From: Peptococcaceae bacterium UBA5752
GTDB taxonomy: Bacteria; Bacillota; Dehalobacteriia; UBA4068
Assembly: GCA_002419055.1 (NCBI GenBank)
Contig: DIFI01000009.1
Location: forward strand, 454,445 to 518,444
DNA length: 64,000 bases
Direction of reading: 5' to 3'
In this document: positions 17,118-24,937 of the stretch, in pieces
How the letters are laid out: every line of letters begins with the position of its first letter
Position numbering within the stretch: the stretch's first letter is position 1
Notes under the pieces: model-generated
Told to the model about the DNA's origin: nothing
The model's input: only the letters and a program-made list of their open reading frames with translations
Database searches by the model: none
Translations under genes and position numbers: made by a program

Positions 17118-18665
17118 ATGTCGAATGATTCTAAGATGGAGCTCCTTGCTTCCAAACGTGAAGCAGTAATTAAAGGCGGCGGGGACAAGAAGATTGAAAA
17201 ACAACATAAGTCGGGCAAAATGACCGCACGCGAGCGGATTGCCGCTTTATTGGATGAAGGGAGTTTCGTTGAGCTCGATCAATTCGTAATTCATCGTGGC
17301 ACTGAGTTTGGCATGGCCGGATTAAGTGCACCCGGTGAAGGTGTTGTAACTGGTTATGGTACCATGGATGGTCGTTTGGTCTATGTCTTTTCTCAGGATT
17401 TTACCGTTTTAGGTGGTTCTTTGGGCGAAATGCATGCGGCCAAAATTTGCAAAGTTATGGATTTAGCGCTTAAAGTCGGCGCACCGTTAATCGGTATTAA
17501 CGATTCCGGTGGTGCTCGTATTCAAGAAGGCGTTGACGCTTTGAATGGTTATGGCGAAATTTTTAAGCTCAATACAATATCATCGGGGGTTATCCCTCAA
17601 ATTTCGGTAATTATGGGGCCGTGTGCCGGCGGCGCGGTTTATTCTCCCGCGTTAACCGACTTCGTGTTTATGGTTGATAAATCAAATATGTTTATTACCG
17701 GCCCGCAGGTTATTAAGGCAGTTACCGGTGAAGAAGTATCCGCTGAAGAGTTAGGCGGCGCGATGTCCCACAACCGTACCAGCGGTAATGCTCATTTCTT
17801 TGCCAAAAATGAAGATGAATGCATCGCACAAATCAAACAATTGATGAGCTTTTTACCCGGAAACAATCTTGAAGGCGCTCCTGTCTTTCCCACTGATGAT
17901 CCGGCAGAACGTATGGATGAAATCTTAAGAGATATTATTCCGGAAAATCCCAATCAAGCATATAATATGCTTGATGTAATCAAAGCTTTAGCCGATAATA
18001 ATGATTTCTTTGAAGTCCAACCCCATTGGTCATTAAATATCATTACTGGCTTTATCCGATTGAATGGCATGAGCGTTGGTGTCATTGCTAACCAGCCAAA
18101 AGCTTTGGCAGGCTGCCTTGATATCAATGCCTCAGATAAAGCTGGACGCTTTATCCGCTTCTGCGATGCTTTTGGTATTCCGATGTTAACTATTGTTGAC
18201 ACTCCAGGATACCTGCCCGGTGTTGCGCAGGAGCATGGCGGTATCATCCGTCACGGTGCCAAATTACTTTACGCCTATTCTGAAGCTACTGTACCGAAAC
18301 TAACATTAATTACCCGTAAAGCTTACGGTGGCGCTTATTTGGCCATGTGCGCTAAGAGCCTTGGCGCTGACACGGTCATTGCCTGGCCGACTGCTCAGAT
18401 TGCTGTTATGGGCGCGCAGGGTGCTGCTAATATCGTTTTCCGTAAAGAAATTGAAGCTTCTGATGACCCGCAAGCCAAGAGACAAGAAAAGATTGACGAA
18501 TATGATGAGAAATTCTCCAATCCCTACTGTGCAGCTGCCCGCGGCTTTGTTGATCAAATCATTGAGCCGGAGCAGACCAGATATTATCTGATCAAGTCTT
18601 TGGATACATTAGTCAGTAAGCAAGAAACACGTCCTGGCAAAAAACACGGTAATGTTCCGCTGTAG
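17118..18665 (+). CDS. mmdA: Methylmalonyl-CoA decarboxylase alpha subunit (carboxyltransferase)
   Basis: A 515-residue carboxyltransferase of the acetyl/propionyl-CoA carboxylase beta-chain family. In the decarboxylase it moves CO2 from methylmalonyl-CoA to biotin on MmdC. Family landmarks are GKMTARERIAALLDEGSF, DFTVLGGSLGEMHAAKI, GINDSGGARIQEGV and GPCAGGAVYSPALTDF in the N-terminal half. PGYLPGVAQEHGGIIRHGAKLLYAY and ARGFVDQIIEP are in the C-terminal half. I chose ATG at 17118, seven bases after GGGAGG; other in-frame starts at 17103 and 17112 overlap this site. The linked MmdB and MmdD genes exclude a biotin carboxylase-type role. Confidence 0.95.
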   Translation: MSNDSKMELLASKREAVIKGGGDKKIEKQHKSGKMTARERIAALLDEGSFVELDQFVIHRGTEFGMAGLSAPGEGVVTGYGTMDGRLVYVFSQDFTVLGGSLGEMHAAKICKVMDLALKVGAPLIGINDSGGARIQEGVDALNGYGEIFKLNTISSGVIPQISVIMGPCAGGAVYSPALTDFVFMVDKSNMFITGPQVIKAVTGEEVSAEELGGAMSHNRTSGNAHFFAKNEDECIAQIKQLMSFLPGNNLEGAPVFPTDDPAERMDEILRDIIPENPNQAYNMLDVIKALADNNDFFEVQPHWSLNIITGFIRLNGMSVGVIANQPKALAGCLDINASDKAGRFIRFCDAFGIPMLTIVDTPGYLPGVAQEHGGIIRHGAKLLYAYSEATVPKLTLITRKAYGGAYLAMCAKSLGADTVIAWPTAQIAVMGAQGAANIVFRKEIEASDDPQAKRQEKIDEYDEKFSNPYCAAARGFVDQIIEPEQTRYYLIKSLDTLVSKQETRPGKKHGNVPL

Positions 18666-18687
18666 TTTGTAATTGGAGGGAAAAATT

Positions 18688-19062
18688 ATGCATTGGACAG
18701 AAATAGGACTTACTACTACTGTAATTGGTATGGGCGTTGTATTTTCAGTATTAATTTTTTTGTCTTTTGTTACCTGGTTATTAGTAAAGATTGTTGATGA
18801 TAGCAGCGTAAACAAAAAGCCAAAATCCGATACCAATTTTACTCCATCTCAGGAAATAGCTGTTGCTTCAGTTCCTGCCGCTAAAATAGATGATGGAATT
18901 GACGCTAAAACTGTTGCTATTATTATGGCCGCAGTAACGGCTGCTAGCGGAGTTGTACAAAATAACCTTAAATTTACTGCTATCCGCAGAAGCAATGCTT
19001 ATCACAGTGACTGGGCAGATCATGGTACTCATGCAATAATTAATTCCAGACAATCTTTCTAA
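18688..19062 (+). CDS. mmdD: Methylmalonyl-CoA decarboxylase delta subunit (OadG family)
   Basis: A 124-residue small membrane subunit that anchors the decarboxylase complex. One transmembrane helix (about residues 7-31, TVIGMGVVFSVLIFLSFVTWLL) is followed by a linker. The conserved C-terminal domain begins GIDAKTVAIIMAAVTAASG and ends RRSNAYHSDWADHGTHAIINSRQSF. ATG at 18688 follows GGAGGG. The last roughly 60 residues are duplicated in the next gene. Gene order mmdA-D-E-C-B matches the characterised Veillonella operon. Confidence 0.9.
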   Translation: MHWTEIGLTTTVIGMGVVFSVLIFLSFVTWLLVKIVDDSSVNKKPKSDTNFTPSQEIAVASVPAAKIDDGIDAKTVAIIMAAVTAASGVVQNNLKFTAIRRSNAYHSDWADHGTHAIINSRQSF

Positions 19063-19082
19063 TTAAACAGGAGAAATTAATT

Positions 19083-19340
19083 ATGAAAAAAAATAAAGAA
19101 CCAAAGTCTGGCGCTACCGATAATCAGTCTCCTGCGGCGTTTGTTACTGCTCTTGCCGATGATATTGATAAAGGCATTGACTGCAAAACTGTTGCAATTA
19201 TAATGGCTGCGGTTTCGGCTGCCTGTGGAGTTATTCAAAGTAATCTTAAATTCACGGCAATCCGCAGAAGCAATGCTTATCACAGTGTTTGGGCAGACAG
19301 AGGTACCCATGCAATTATTAATTCAAGACAATCATTTTAA
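19083..19340 (+). CDS. mmdE: Methylmalonyl-CoA decarboxylase epsilon subunit
   Basis: An 85-residue soluble-looking protein nearly identical over its last 58 residues to the C-terminus of MmdD (shared IRRSNAYHS and HAIINSRQSF), but with no transmembrane helix. Its first 25 residues are polar (KKNKEPKSGATDNQ). In Veillonella the epsilon subunit is likewise a short copy of the delta C-terminus and stabilises the complex; the same role is inferred here. At 85 residues it is longer than the Veillonella protein as I recall it. The AGGAGAAATTAATT leader also resembles that of the next gene, so the duplication includes the junction. Confidence 0.88.
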   Translation: MKKNKEPKSGATDNQSPAAFVTALADDIDKGIDCKTVAIIMAAVSAACGVIQSNLKFTAIRRSNAYHSVWADRGTHAIINSRQSF

Positions 19341-19362
19341 TTAAATAGGAGGATAATAAATT

Positions 19363-19749
19363 ATGAAAAAATACAATGTTACCGTTAATGGTGAACCTTA
19401 TGTTGTAGAAGTTGAAGAAATAGGCGGATCTGCCGCTCATGCCGCAGCTCCCGCTCCTGTTGTTTCCGCTGCTGCCGCTGCGGCTCCTGCTGCCGCTCCT
19501 GCTCCTGCCAAGACTGCTGCTCCTGCTGCTGCCGGCAACGGAACTCCTGTTCCGAGCCCTCTGCCCGGTACAATATTAAAAATTAATGTCAGCGTTGGAC
19601 AGGCCGTAAAAGCCGGTGATATTTTACTCGTATTAGAAGCGATGAAAATGGAGAATGATATTTCTGCACCTTGCGATGGTACCGTCAGTGCGATCAATGT
19701 TTCTGTCGGTTCTACCGTTCAAACCGGCGATGTCCTAGTCTCCCTGTAA
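19363..19749 (+). CDS. mmdC: Methylmalonyl-CoA decarboxylase gamma subunit (biotin carrier)
   Basis: A 128-residue biotin carrier protein. A short N-terminal segment (KKYNVTVNGEPYVVEVEE) is joined by an Ala/Pro-rich flexible linker (about residues 25-63) to a C-terminal biotinyl domain. The biotin-accepting lysine lies in VLEAMKMENDI. The linker lets biotin swing between MmdA (carboxylation) and MmdB (decarboxylation coupled to Na+ export). GGAGG lies well spaced before the ATG. Confidence 0.95.
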   Translation: MKKYNVTVNGEPYVVEVEEIGGSAAHAAAPAPVVSAAAAAAPAAAPAPAKTAAPAAAGNGTPVPSPLPGTILKINVSVGQAVKAGDILLVLEAMKMENDISAPCDGTVSAINVSVGSTVQTGDVLVSL

Positions 19750-19778
19750 TAAGAGGAGAAAAAAGGGAGGAGTATTAT

Positions 19779-20966
19779 ATGCAGATAGGAGTAGCATTAA
19801 AAGGATTTATTCTAAATATGGGTTTTTTTTCTTTTGATTGGCGGCAGATAGTAATGATTGCTATTTCATGCGTCTTACTCTATTTAGCCATTAAAAAAGG
19901 ATTTGAGCCTTTGCTGTTGGTGCCGATTGGTTTTGGTATGTTACTGGCTAACATACCTTTAGGCGGTATTATGGCAGCACCAATCTATGAACTTGGTACC
20001 GATGGTATTCCGGTTTTAAAAGAAGTTGGTGGATTACTTTATTATTTATATCAGGGTGACTATCTAGGAGTATTCCCGCCGCTGATTTTCATGGGTATTG
20101 GCGCCATGACCGATTTTGGTCCTTTGATTTCAAATCCAAAATCATTATTCCTTGGCGCTGCCTCTCAGCTTGGTGTTTTTATCACCTTTTGGGGTGCTTT
20201 GATATTGAATGAATTTATACCTGGCGTTAGCTTTATGCCCCAGGAAGCTGCATCAATTGGTATTATTGGTGGTGCGGACGGCCCGACGGCAATTTATTTG
20301 GCAACCAGACTTGCTCCGCATCTGTTGGGTCCGATTGCAGTTGCCGCTTATTCTTATATGGCGTTAGTACCGGTTATTATTCCACCGGTTGCCAAGTTAT
20401 TTACATCAAAGAAAGAACGACAGATCAGAATGGTTCAGTTGCGACCTGTTAGCAAGAAAACCAAGATATTATTCCCAATTCTTACAACAGTTGTTGTTTC
20501 ATTGGTAGTACCGATGGCCACACCGCTAATTGGTATGCTGATGCTAGGTAATCTGTTCCGTGAGTGCGGCGTGACTGATAGACTAAGCGATACCGCACAG
20601 AATGCTCTGATAAATATTGTTACAATCTTTCTTGGCGTATCAGTTGGCGCAACAGCCAGCGGAGAGGTTTTCTTGACGCCCCAAACACTTGCCATTTTAT
20701 GCCTTGGTATGATAGCTTTTGCATGCGGTGCTGGTGGCGGTGTTTTAATCGCTAAATTTATGAACCTTTTCTTAAAAGAAAAGATGAACCCATTAATTGG
20801 TGCGGCCGGTGTTTCCGCCGTTCCTATGGCTGCCCGAGTTGTACATAAAATGGGGCAAGATGAAGATAAGTCCAATTGGCTGCTGATGCATGCCATGGGC
20901 CCGAATGTTGCCGGTGTTATCGGTACAGCGGTTGCGGCCGGTATCTTACTTACACTTTTCAAATAA
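19779..20966 (+). CDS. mmdB: Methylmalonyl-CoA decarboxylase beta subunit (Na+ pump)
   Basis: A 395-residue polytopic membrane protein of the OadB/MmdB/GcdB family. It decarboxylates carboxybiotin and exports Na+. About ten hydrophobic segments are visible, with the key conserved region IGIIGGADGPTAIYLATRLAP, which holds the essential Asp, near residue 165. A second signature, SVGATASGEVFLTPQTLAI, follows near residue 290. ATG at 19779 follows GGGAGGAG. The longer in-frame extension upstream overlaps mmdC and is not expected to be translated. A strong terminator ends the operon. Confidence 0.95.
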   Translation: MQIGVALKGFILNMGFFSFDWRQIVMIAISCVLLYLAIKKGFEPLLLVPIGFGMLLANIPLGGIMAAPIYELGTDGIPVLKEVGGLLYYLYQGDYLGVFPPLIFMGIGAMTDFGPLISNPKSLFLGAASQLGVFITFWGALILNEFIPGVSFMPQEAASIGIIGGADGPTAIYLATRLAPHLLGPIAVAAYSYMALVPVIIPPVAKLFTSKKERQIRMVQLRPVSKKTKILFPILTTVVVSLVVPMATPLIGMLMLGNLFRECGVTDRLSDTAQNALINIVTIFLGVSVGATASGEVFLTPQTLAILCLGMIAFACGAGGGVLIAKFMNLFLKEKMNPLIGAAGVSAVPMAARVVHKMGQDEDKSNWLLMHAMGPNVAGVIGTAVAAGILLTLFK

Positions 20967-20980
20967 AATCAATTTCTTAA

Positions 20981-21008
20981 AACAGCGGTCATATGGCCGC
21001 TGTTTTTT
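20981..21008 (+). terminator. Terminator of the mce-mmd operon
   Basis: AACAGCGG and CCGCTGTT arms with a TTTTTTT tract, 15 bases after the mmdB stop. Confidence 0.9.
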
Positions 21009-21082
21009 TATTATATGATGTGTAAATAACCCCTTTATTTTAAATAATAAATATGTTAAGCTAACTAAAGTGGAGGCAGAAT

Positions 21083-21811
21083 ATGTTTAATGATGATGGT
21101 ATGCTTGGCAGGTCGTCAAATAGTGAGCACCCGCGCTGGTCTATCTGGCAGAGTTTTTTAATTATCGGTATCGTCTGGGGCTTTAGTTCTTTTCTTTCCG
21201 GCTTTGCTGCTGCCGCCGACAATTTAGTTGGTTACACCTTAATCATTTATCTGATTCAATTTGCTTGCTATGGTTTGATACCCTTTTATATTGTATGTAT
21301 ACATTATGGTCACAAACCATCATCACTTGGGTTTAAATTTGATAGAGAAAAGCTCCATTTAGTTATACATTTTGGAGCTATTTGGGGCATCTATCTTTAT
21401 GTACTAAACGTATTAATAACTATATTTCAAGGGTTGATTTTTCCCGGATATGAATATAATTTGCAGAGTATATTACAGATAATTCAATCTGCTAAAAATA
21501 GTTGGGAAATCGCCGCATTAGTTGTATGTATTGTAATATTAGCGCCAATTAGCGAAGAAATATTTTTCCGTGGATTTCTTTTTACCGCAATCAAAGCCAG
21601 ATTTGGCCGCCGTATTGCCATTTTTGCCTCTGCGGTTATTTTTTCGCTGCTGCATTTTGATTTATGGGTTTTATTACCAATGTTTGTCGGCGGTATTGGT
21701 TTCGCCTATATCTATGATAAATACGGTAATATTTTATTAAATATATTTGCTCATATTGTTTGGAACAGTATCGCTTTGTCTTTATTTTTTAGAATATTAA
21801 GATTAATTTAA
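21083..21811 (+). CDS. CPBP family intramembrane metalloprotease (CAAX protease-like)
   Basis: A 242-residue membrane protein with about six hydrophobic helices. The catalytic motifs of the ABI/CPBP family are present: EEIFFRGFLF (paired glutamates and Arg), FSLLHFD (His) and AHIVWNSIAL (His, Asn). Relatives process prenylated or other membrane proteins and some serve in bacteriocin self-immunity; the target here is unknown. TGGAGGCAG precedes the ATG. It is followed by the cyclophilin gene after 14 bases. Confidence 0.87.
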   Translation: MFNDDGMLGRSSNSEHPRWSIWQSFLIIGIVWGFSSFLSGFAAAADNLVGYTLIIYLIQFACYGLIPFYIVCIHYGHKPSSLGFKFDREKLHLVIHFGAIWGIYLYVLNVLITIFQGLIFPGYEYNLQSILQIIQSAKNSWEIAALVVCIVILAPISEEIFFRGFLFTAIKARFGRRIAIFASAVIFSLLHFDLWVLLPMFVGGIGFAYIYDKYGNILLNIFAHIVWNSIALSLFFRILRLI

Positions 21812-21825
21812 TTAGGAGGTTTGTC

Positions 21826-22347
21826 ATGGTTATTATCGAAATGGAAAACGGCAATAAAATTGAATTGGAGCTTAATAAAGAAGCTGCAGCCAATACGGTG
21901 AATAACTTTCTTCACTTAGCGGCAAAAGGTTTTTATGATGGTTTGATTTTTCATCGCGTTATCCGAGGCTTTATGATTCAAGGCGGGTGCCCCCGCGGTG
22001 ATGGGACGGGAGATCCCGGTTATGCGATTCGCGGAGAATTCAGCGAAAACGGTTACACCAATCCGCTTAAGCATACCCGCGGTGTTATTTCGATGGCGCG
22101 CGCTCAAAACCCTGATTCCGCCGGTTCGCAGTTTTTTATTATGCATGCTGACAGCCCTTTTTTGGATGGCAAATACGCTGCATTTGGTAAAGCAATCTCA
22201 GGTATGGAGGTAGTTGATCAAATTGCATCTATTGCAACAGATGCTAATGATCGGCCGCTAAAAGAACAAAAAATCGCCAAGATTTACTTGGTTAATGAAG
22301 AAGATCCCGGTGAACCGGCTAAAGTTAAAAAAAGTTTATTTTTTTAA
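21826..22347 (+). CDS. Cyclophilin-type peptidyl-prolyl cis-trans isomerase
   Basis: A 173-residue cytoplasmic cyclophilin (no signal peptide). Active-site landmarks are GLIFHRVIRGFMIQGGCPRGDGTG (catalytic Arg and the F-M-Q triad), HTRGVISMARAQNPDSAGSQFFI and LDGKYAAFGKAISGM. The position often occupied by the cyclosporin-binding Trp lies in FLDGKYAAFG, where no Trp is present, as is common in bacterial members. AGGAGG lies directly upstream. Length is typical. Confidence 0.95.
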   Translation: MVIIEMENGNKIELELNKEAAANTVNNFLHLAAKGFYDGLIFHRVIRGFMIQGGCPRGDGTGDPGYAIRGEFSENGYTNPLKHTRGVISMARAQNPDSAGSQFFIMHADSPFLDGKYAAFGKAISGMEVVDQIASIATDANDRPLKEQKIAKIYLVNEEDPGEPAKVKKSLFF

Positions 22348-22389
22348 CAATTAGTTAAAATTTATAATAATAACAGGGGGAATTTTGCT

Positions 22390-23622
22390 ATGGCCTTAAT
22401 AGGAAATGCTATTATTGCTCAATCTGGTGGTCCGACAGCAGTAATTAACAATAGTGTATGCGGAGCTGTCGAAGAATGGTTCCGTGCAGCCGCTGATCTT
22501 GGCACAATATATGCCGGTGTTAGCGGCATCAAGGGCATATTACAAGGAAACATTATCGACTTAGCACAACAAGATAAGAAAAAGATTGCTGCTTTACGCT
22601 ATACTCCGGGAGCCGGTATCTATTCCTGCCGTTACAAAGTCACTGATGATGATCAATTACGGATAATAGATATATTCCGTAAACTCAATATCCGTTATTT
22701 CTTCTATAACGGCGGTAACGATTCTATGGATACAGCGCACAAAACATTTTTAGCGGCTAAAGAGTGTGGTTGGGATATGCGCATTATCGGTATTCCAAAA
22801 ACCATCGATAATGACCTGCCTTTTACCGACCATTGTCCCGGATATGGATCTGCTGCCAAATACATAGCGGTCACAGTCAGAGAAACCGGCATCGATTTAG
22901 AAAGCGTTTCTACAAAAAATAAAGTCACAATTTTAGAAGCGATGGGGAGAGATGCAGGCTGGTTAACGGCAGCAGGCGCACTGGCACGCCGCTACGATGA
23001 TGAAGCTCCGCATCTGATTTATTTACCGGAAGTACCGTTTTCCAAGAGCAAGTTTGTTGCTGATGTAGAAAAAGTATATAAACAGTTAGGTTATTGTTAT
23101 GTAATCGTATCCGAGGGCATCGTTAATGAAAAAGGAGAATACTGTTTTGCCGGCGGTGCTGTTGATGCTTTTGGCCATGTTCAGTTGAGTGGTGTTGGCG
23201 AATCATTAAAATCTTTGGTTGAAAAAGAACTGGGTATTAAGGCTCGCTGTAATACTATGGGGACAACTCAACGTGTCGCAATGCACTTTGCATCTGCTGT
23301 TGATGCAAATGAAGCATATTTGGTTGGCAGTCATGCCGTTAGGTATGCGTTGGCAGAAGAAAGTGGCGTGATGGTTACATTAGAGCGTATTACCGATGAT
23401 CCATATAGCTTCACTTGTGGTGAAATCGGGCTGGATAAAGTAGCGAATATTGCCAAGAAGCTGCCGCTGGAATGGATCAATGAAGATCATAATTATGTTA
23501 AACAAGAATTTATTAAATATGCTCGTCCGCTAATTGAAGGGGAGTATCATTTGCCACTCAAAGATGGCCTGCCGGATTATGTACGGCTCGATTTAAATAA
23601 AGGGCGAGTCAATTTAGTTTAG
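22390..23622 (+). CDS. pfp: Pyrophosphate-dependent 6-phosphofructokinase
   Basis: A 410-residue phosphofructokinase. GGNDSM (about residues 108-113) has Asp where ATP-dependent enzymes have Gly (GGDGS), and the following IPKTIDNDLP has the Lys that marks PPi dependence. This supports reversible phosphorylation of fructose 6-phosphate with PPi. CPGYGSAAKY and ILEAMGRDAGWLTA are further family motifs. Using PPi saves ATP, which suits a low-yield fermenter. Phosphoryl donor was judged from residues only. Confidence 0.9.
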   Translation: MALIGNAIIAQSGGPTAVINNSVCGAVEEWFRAAADLGTIYAGVSGIKGILQGNIIDLAQQDKKKIAALRYTPGAGIYSCRYKVTDDDQLRIIDIFRKLNIRYFFYNGGNDSMDTAHKTFLAAKECGWDMRIIGIPKTIDNDLPFTDHCPGYGSAAKYIAVTVRETGIDLESVSTKNKVTILEAMGRDAGWLTAAGALARRYDDEAPHLIYLPEVPFSKSKFVADVEKVYKQLGYCYVIVSEGIVNEKGEYCFAGGAVDAFGHVQLSGVGESLKSLVEKELGIKARCNTMGTTQRVAMHFASAVDANEAYLVGSHAVRYALAEESGVMVTLERITDDPYSFTCGEIGLDKVANIAKKLPLEWINEDHNYVKQEFIKYARPLIEGEYHLPLKDGLPDYVRLDLNKGRVNLV

Positions 23623-23639
23623 GATCTGAATATAAAATT

Positions 23640-23682
23640 CCCCGTTACGCATAATAAACAAAAAGCGAAACGGGGTATTTTT
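23640..23682 (+). terminator. Terminator after pfp, abutting the next start codon
   Basis: CCCCGTT and AACGGGG arms with a 22-base loop are followed by TATTTTT, which runs directly into the ATG at 23683. The right arm (CGGGG) is also the only ribosome-binding-like sequence for the next gene. Confidence 0.7.
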
Positions 23683-23895
23683 ATGAGCAATAGTTACAAT
23701 AATAATATTAATAAAGGCAATGTACCGTTAAATACTCTTAATCTTGACTTAGAAAATGTCGGAGAAAAGGATGCCGCATACAAAACTTTAGCCGTGGAAG
23801 AAAGTATTAAGATAAAAGAACCTGGAGACATTCCTGTCCCCTCTGATGAAAACATTAAGGAAGGCAGAGATTGGGTAAATTATGACGAATTGTAA
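23683..23895 (+). CDS. Small acidic protein, DUF3787/spore-surface-like
   Basis: A 70-residue hydrophilic protein, Asn-rich at the start. The C-terminal pattern VPSDENIKEGRDWVNYDEL resembles the V-PS-x-x-x-V-x-x-A-x-x-WV ending of DUF3787 proteins, which include a Clostridioides spore-surface protein. The match is by eye and short. It sits between two terminators, so it is probably monocistronic. spoIIM lies next, which fits a sporulation setting. No signal peptide or membrane segment. Confidence 0.55.
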   Translation: MSNSYNNNINKGNVPLNTLNLDLENVGEKDAAYKTLAVEESIKIKEPGDIPVPSDENIKEGRDWVNYDEL

Positions 23896-23915
23896 AGCCG
23901 GATATATCCGGCTTT
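23894..23915 (+). terminator. Terminator after the small DUF3787-like gene
   Basis: AAAGCCGGA and TCCGGCTTT arms with a four-base loop, then TATTCTTTTTT. The left arm overlaps the stop codon. Confidence 0.8.
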
Positions 23916-23992
23916 ATTCTTTTTTAGACCAGATCATTATTTTTAGATAGATAACATATATTTAGAGCAAGAGCAAAAAGATGGAGGTTGCT

Positions 23993-24583
23993 GTGATTCG
24001 TGATATAGGGCATGCGATATTTAGCCATCTTAAGCAACATTGGCTGTTATATACCTGTCTTATTGTTGTACTTGTGATTGGTTTAATCATAGGTTCTATG
24101 GCGCCACGTTGGTTGACGCAAGATTCTCAAGACCAGATGGCTACATATATCGGAAACTATCTCGATAATATCTCCCAGGTTGTATCGGATAGTTGGCATC
24201 AGACGCAAACATTTTTCATAATCAATGGCTTATGTATCGGAGCTTTGTTTTTTTTCGGTATGCACTTATTAGGGATTCCTTTTATTTTGATGATATTATT
24301 TGTCAGAGGTTTTACGATTGGCTATGCTTATACCGTGATTTCTCAAGCAGGTAGCTGGCCACTGTTGTTTATAATGCTGCCGATCAATATTATTATTATA
24401 GTTTTGTTGTTGGTTGCGGCTGCGGTTTCCATTAGGTATTGTCGTAATATTTATGCTCTAGGTGTAAATTTTCGTGTAAATCTACATTATGCTGCTCGAC
24501 TATTATTGTTGCTTGCAATTGTTGCTGTTTGTGCGTTGTTTAATGGTTATATAATGCCTATACTTGTTTCAATAGTTGTTTAA
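23993..24583 (+). CDS. spoIIM: Stage II sporulation protein M
   Basis: A 196-residue membrane protein of the SpoIIM/DUF95 family. With SpoIID and SpoIIP it drives peptidoglycan remodelling during engulfment. An N-terminal helix (LLYTCLIVVLVIGLIIGSMAP) is followed by an extracytoplasmic loop. The family core of four helices includes FFIINGLCIGALFFFGMHLLGIPFI and FVRGFTIGYAYT. I chose GTG at 23993, five bases after GGAGG; the in-frame ATG at 23981 overlaps that site. Its presence is the best single hint that the organism forms endospores, although SpoIIM relatives occur elsewhere. Confidence 0.88.
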   Translation: MIRDIGHAIFSHLKQHWLLYTCLIVVLVIGLIIGSMAPRWLTQDSQDQMATYIGNYLDNISQVVSDSWHQTQTFFIINGLCIGALFFFGMHLLGIPFILMILFVRGFTIGYAYTVISQAGSWPLLFIMLPINIIIIVLLLVAAAVSIRYCRNIYALGVNFRVNLHYAARLLLLLAIVAVCALFNGYIMPILVSIVV

Positions 24584-24610
24584 ATTAGTTATTAAAAAGG
24601 AGGGAGAAAG

Positions 24611-24874
24611 ATGATACTTGTTACATTAACCGGTACTCGCAGAAAGATTCGCTTTCTTATTAAACTTTGTTTATTATTACTGCTGTTGGCTGTTATATTG
24701 CCTTACATTTATTCAACAATGGTTGCCTCCGAATCAATGTCCAGTTATCAGACAGGTGACCAGGGAATTGCCGAAGAAAGTTATCCCGGCGAGCCAATTC
24801 GAGTCAATGGGGAGCTTTGGTATAACCAAAGTGTATATGATAAAGATTTAGCAGTGATGCTGGGCGTCGAATAG
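24611..24874 (+). CDS. Single-pass membrane protein of unknown function
   Basis: An 87-residue protein with basic residues (TRRKIR), then a Leu-rich transmembrane or signal segment (about residues 15-36, ending PYIYSTMVASES), then an acidic extracytoplasmic tail (ELWYNQSVYDKDLAVMLGVE). AAGGAGGGAGAAAG gives a strong ribosome-binding site. It follows spoIIM by 27 bases, so the two are probably cotranscribed, and precedes xerD. I do not recognise the family. Confidence 0.6.
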   Translation: MILVTLTGTRRKIRFLIKLCLLLLLLAVILPYIYSTMVASESMSSYQTGDQGIAEESYPGEPIRVNGELWYNQSVYDKDLAVMLGVE

Positions 24875-24937
24875 ATATAGCAGGATTTTAGCGTTTGGTG
24901 TGGAAGTTTTTCCCATTAAACGAAAAGAGGAAAGGCT

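Noticed and set aside
19385..19697. Gln/Arg-rich and Ala-rich minus-strand frames opposite mmdC
   Set aside because: These are antisense readings of the Ala/Pro linker repeats of the biotin carrier.
19671..19778. N-terminal extension of mmdB overlapping mmdC
   Set aside because: The extra residues are Cys/Arg-rich and encoded inside the conserved biotinyl domain gene. GGGAGGAG points to ATG 19779.
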